Shown here: positions 62,210 to 64,000 of the stretch, in pieces
Layout of the letters: every line of letters starts with the position of its first letter
Numbering within the stretch: the stretch's first letter is position 1
Source of the DNA: Meghimatium bilineatum
Lineage: Eukaryota; Mollusca; Gastropoda; Stylommatophora; Philomycidae
Direction of reading: 5' to 3'
Assembly: GCA_034231615.1 (NCBI GenBank)
Contig: CM067299.1
Coordinates: 17,574,498-17,638,497, forward strand
DNA length: 64,000 bases
Notes under the pieces: generated by a model
The model's input: the letters and a program-made list of their open reading frames with translations, nothing else
What the model was told of the DNA's origin: nothing
Databases searched by the model: none
Translations under genes and position numbers: made by a program

Positions 62210-64000
62210 CTGTTCAATAATAAGATTGTCAATAATCAATGTCATCTCTAAGTAAGTAATACAAATGTAGCAATTAAAAAAAGGACAATCATAAGTAACC
62301 ACATATAAATCAAAGGAAAACTTGAACATGTTTTATAATTCACATTAATCATATAAAAGTTTCATATCCTTAGTCTTTTAATGGAACAAATATCTGATCA
62401 GGTCATCTGTTGACTTCATATTGAAAGTTGGCTGTTAACTGATTTCTCAAACTTATCTCTTGCCAATGCATACCTATCAACTTACATATTTCAATGAAAA
62501 ATATATTGCATACCTATCAACTTACATATTTCAATGAAAAATATATTGCATACCTATCAACTTACATATTTCAATGAAAAATATATTTTAACTCCAAATT
62601 TTGTATAAAGAGCACTTCACTAACGGTAAATATGTACATATTTAATCATAAATGAAGAGTTGTGTACAAATACAGAAAAATTATGTCAGTTGACAGGGAT
62701 GTAATTGAGGCTGTTATTTAACAGATTGCTGTGTGTCCAGATCTTGATTTTCTGCTTTTAGGTGATAACTTCATCTGGGTTATTTTATCTTCAGCCTTTC
62801 TTTTTCTCAGAAAATTAGTGGTAATCTATAACACTACATTTACTGTGCCACAACAGATGCTTCATATTATTCTTCAAAGTATCTAGGTACTGGTTTATTT
62901 GTTAAAAGTTTATATTTTCTTTTTGTGTTACTTCAATTTCTCCAAGTTATTTTGTTAATGATATTTGTTCCTGTATGAAAGATGTTTAACCTTTACCTTT
63001 CCAGTGAGTGGATTCGGCGATGGTTTACCAGTTTCACAACACTGCTGGCGAGTGGACCGACTGATTGCTAAGCATTGATTTTGCGGCATGTACAAGAGAT
63101 GTTTAATGTTCACATGACCAGATTTGACGAAAAGCTAGCTATTTCATTAAACTTTTTCAATTATATAATATATAACTATATAATGTTTAATGTAACTATA
63201 AAAATGCAAGAGAGATGGCTAGGGAAGTTGTAATTTTAAAATCTAGTGCATCGATTCACATCGGTAAATGGGTACAGCGGGATCAGTGTGAATCAGGTTT
63301 TATAGACTTTGGTTGCATCTGGTTTTCTGTTTCCGGGGAAATCTCAGTAAAAATGGCGGTATGTCGGAAATAACGATATAGACCTAGTAAGTGAGTTTTT
63401 ATCAAGAAATATCGGAGATTTCGATGGAAATATTGTATGAAATATATAAATTAATGTAATTAGAGGCCTAGCATTATGGTAAGTACGCTCTAGATTGCTG
63501 GTGAGCCCTAGTCATTTTATACTGGCTTAATATATTGGGACATGTGACTGGAATTTTTTTTAAAGTGTTTTTCTCCTTTTTTACTGTGATTTGGACGTAA
63601 TTTATTTTTAAATTTGATCTTACTCGAATATAAGACGAGGAGTATGAAGTCATCTCTGATTTTTGTCCAAAAATTCTCGGTTTATACACGGATCTTAACG
63701 GTAAGTCATTTTTTAATAATTTTCTTTCGTTTATTTTTATTTTGTGAAAAAATGTCTTTACAACTTTCTCACATCTTTCGTACTACAAATACACAAACAC
63801 AACTTACACCAATATATGAAGTATTCAATTATTAATTTACATGTACAAATATAATTTAAAAATCTATAAAAACAAAAAAACGTTATTGCATTTTCATAAC
63901 AACCACTAAAAATATAAATTTTCAAAAAAGAATGTGGTGGCAGTAGAAATATTGTGTAATTTTAATTTGGCTTGCTAAAAGTTACAGAATGTGCAATGCT
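62210..64000 (-). other. Upstream intron of the flippase gene (incomplete)
   Basis: No exon with DKTGTLTQ was found on the minus strand, so the intron runs past the window. It holds a three-unit 40-bp tandem repeat (TGCATACCTATCAACTTACA plus TATTTCAATGAAAAATATAT) at 62468-62588 and a second copy of dispersed family I at 62985-63130. A short plus-strand string AAAATGGCGGTATG near 63348 has a good start context but no following frame. Confidence 0.6.

Noticed and set aside
63340-63370. Start of a plus-strand gene at AAAATGGCGG
   Set aside because: A stop follows within a few codons, and no donor, exon chain or domain could be supported.
62210-64000. Exon with DKTGTLTQ of the flippase
   Set aside because: Searched by eye on the minus strand and not found; it should lie past 64000.

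Overview
This is AT-rich animal nuclear DNA. One multi-exon host gene has canonical GT-AG introns, and the rest is a dense mosaic of decayed LINEs, SINEs, DNA-transposon relics, MITEs, microsatellites and minisatellites. The repeat style (SINEs with a 'CGTAAAAGGYGACTAA'-like core and GAA tails, LINEs ending in simple repeats, Tc1/mariner and hAT relics) suggests an invertebrate, probably a lophotrochozoan such as a mollusc. That placement rests on remembered repeat families and was not computed. No prokaryotic, organellar or plasmid sequence is seen.

Host gene (about 40.9-64 kb, minus strand): the 3' part of an ATP8B-type P4-ATPase, a phospholipid flippase catalytic subunit. Thirteen exons could be placed by joining splice sites in frame, each phase matching the next. 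They encode about 842 residues, from just after the DKTGT phosphorylation motif to the stop. The nucleotide-binding domain, the rest of the P domain, TM5-TM10 and the regulatory C-tail are present. The actuator domain, TM1-TM4 and DKTGT lie in exons beyond the right edge. Introns are 0.3-3.6 kb and carry two 38-bp minisatellites, LINE and SINE insertions, a hAT MITE and a decayed partial copy of exon 11.

Left part (1-40.8 kb): no convincing host gene. 0.7-4 kb holds nested LINEs on the minus strand with a tRNA-type SINE inside. 4.1-5.5 kb holds a MITE abutting a mariner relic. 9.6-19.4 kb holds LINE tails, a LINE fragment with an intact RNase H domain (12.1-13.2 kb), Tc1 and mariner relics, a perfect hAT MITE and a young SINE. 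25-31.4 kb has two related inverted-repeat (Penelope-like?) structures. 28.8-39.5 kb is rich in coding-length minisatellites (37, 46, 33, 25 and 33 bp units) and holds two decayed RNase H LINE ends.

The most interesting structures are: a 25-bp minisatellite grown from the 3' coding end of an RNase H LINE; a SINE family whose central module is shared with a longer repeat and whose tail matches a LINE 3' end in the same window; a dispersed stem-loop motif resembling a hammerhead ribozyme core; and, in the flippase gene, a partial exon duplication, a NAGNAG acceptor and an acceptor tract built from an in-frame 15-bp repeat. I see no clear sign of a wholly new multigene system.
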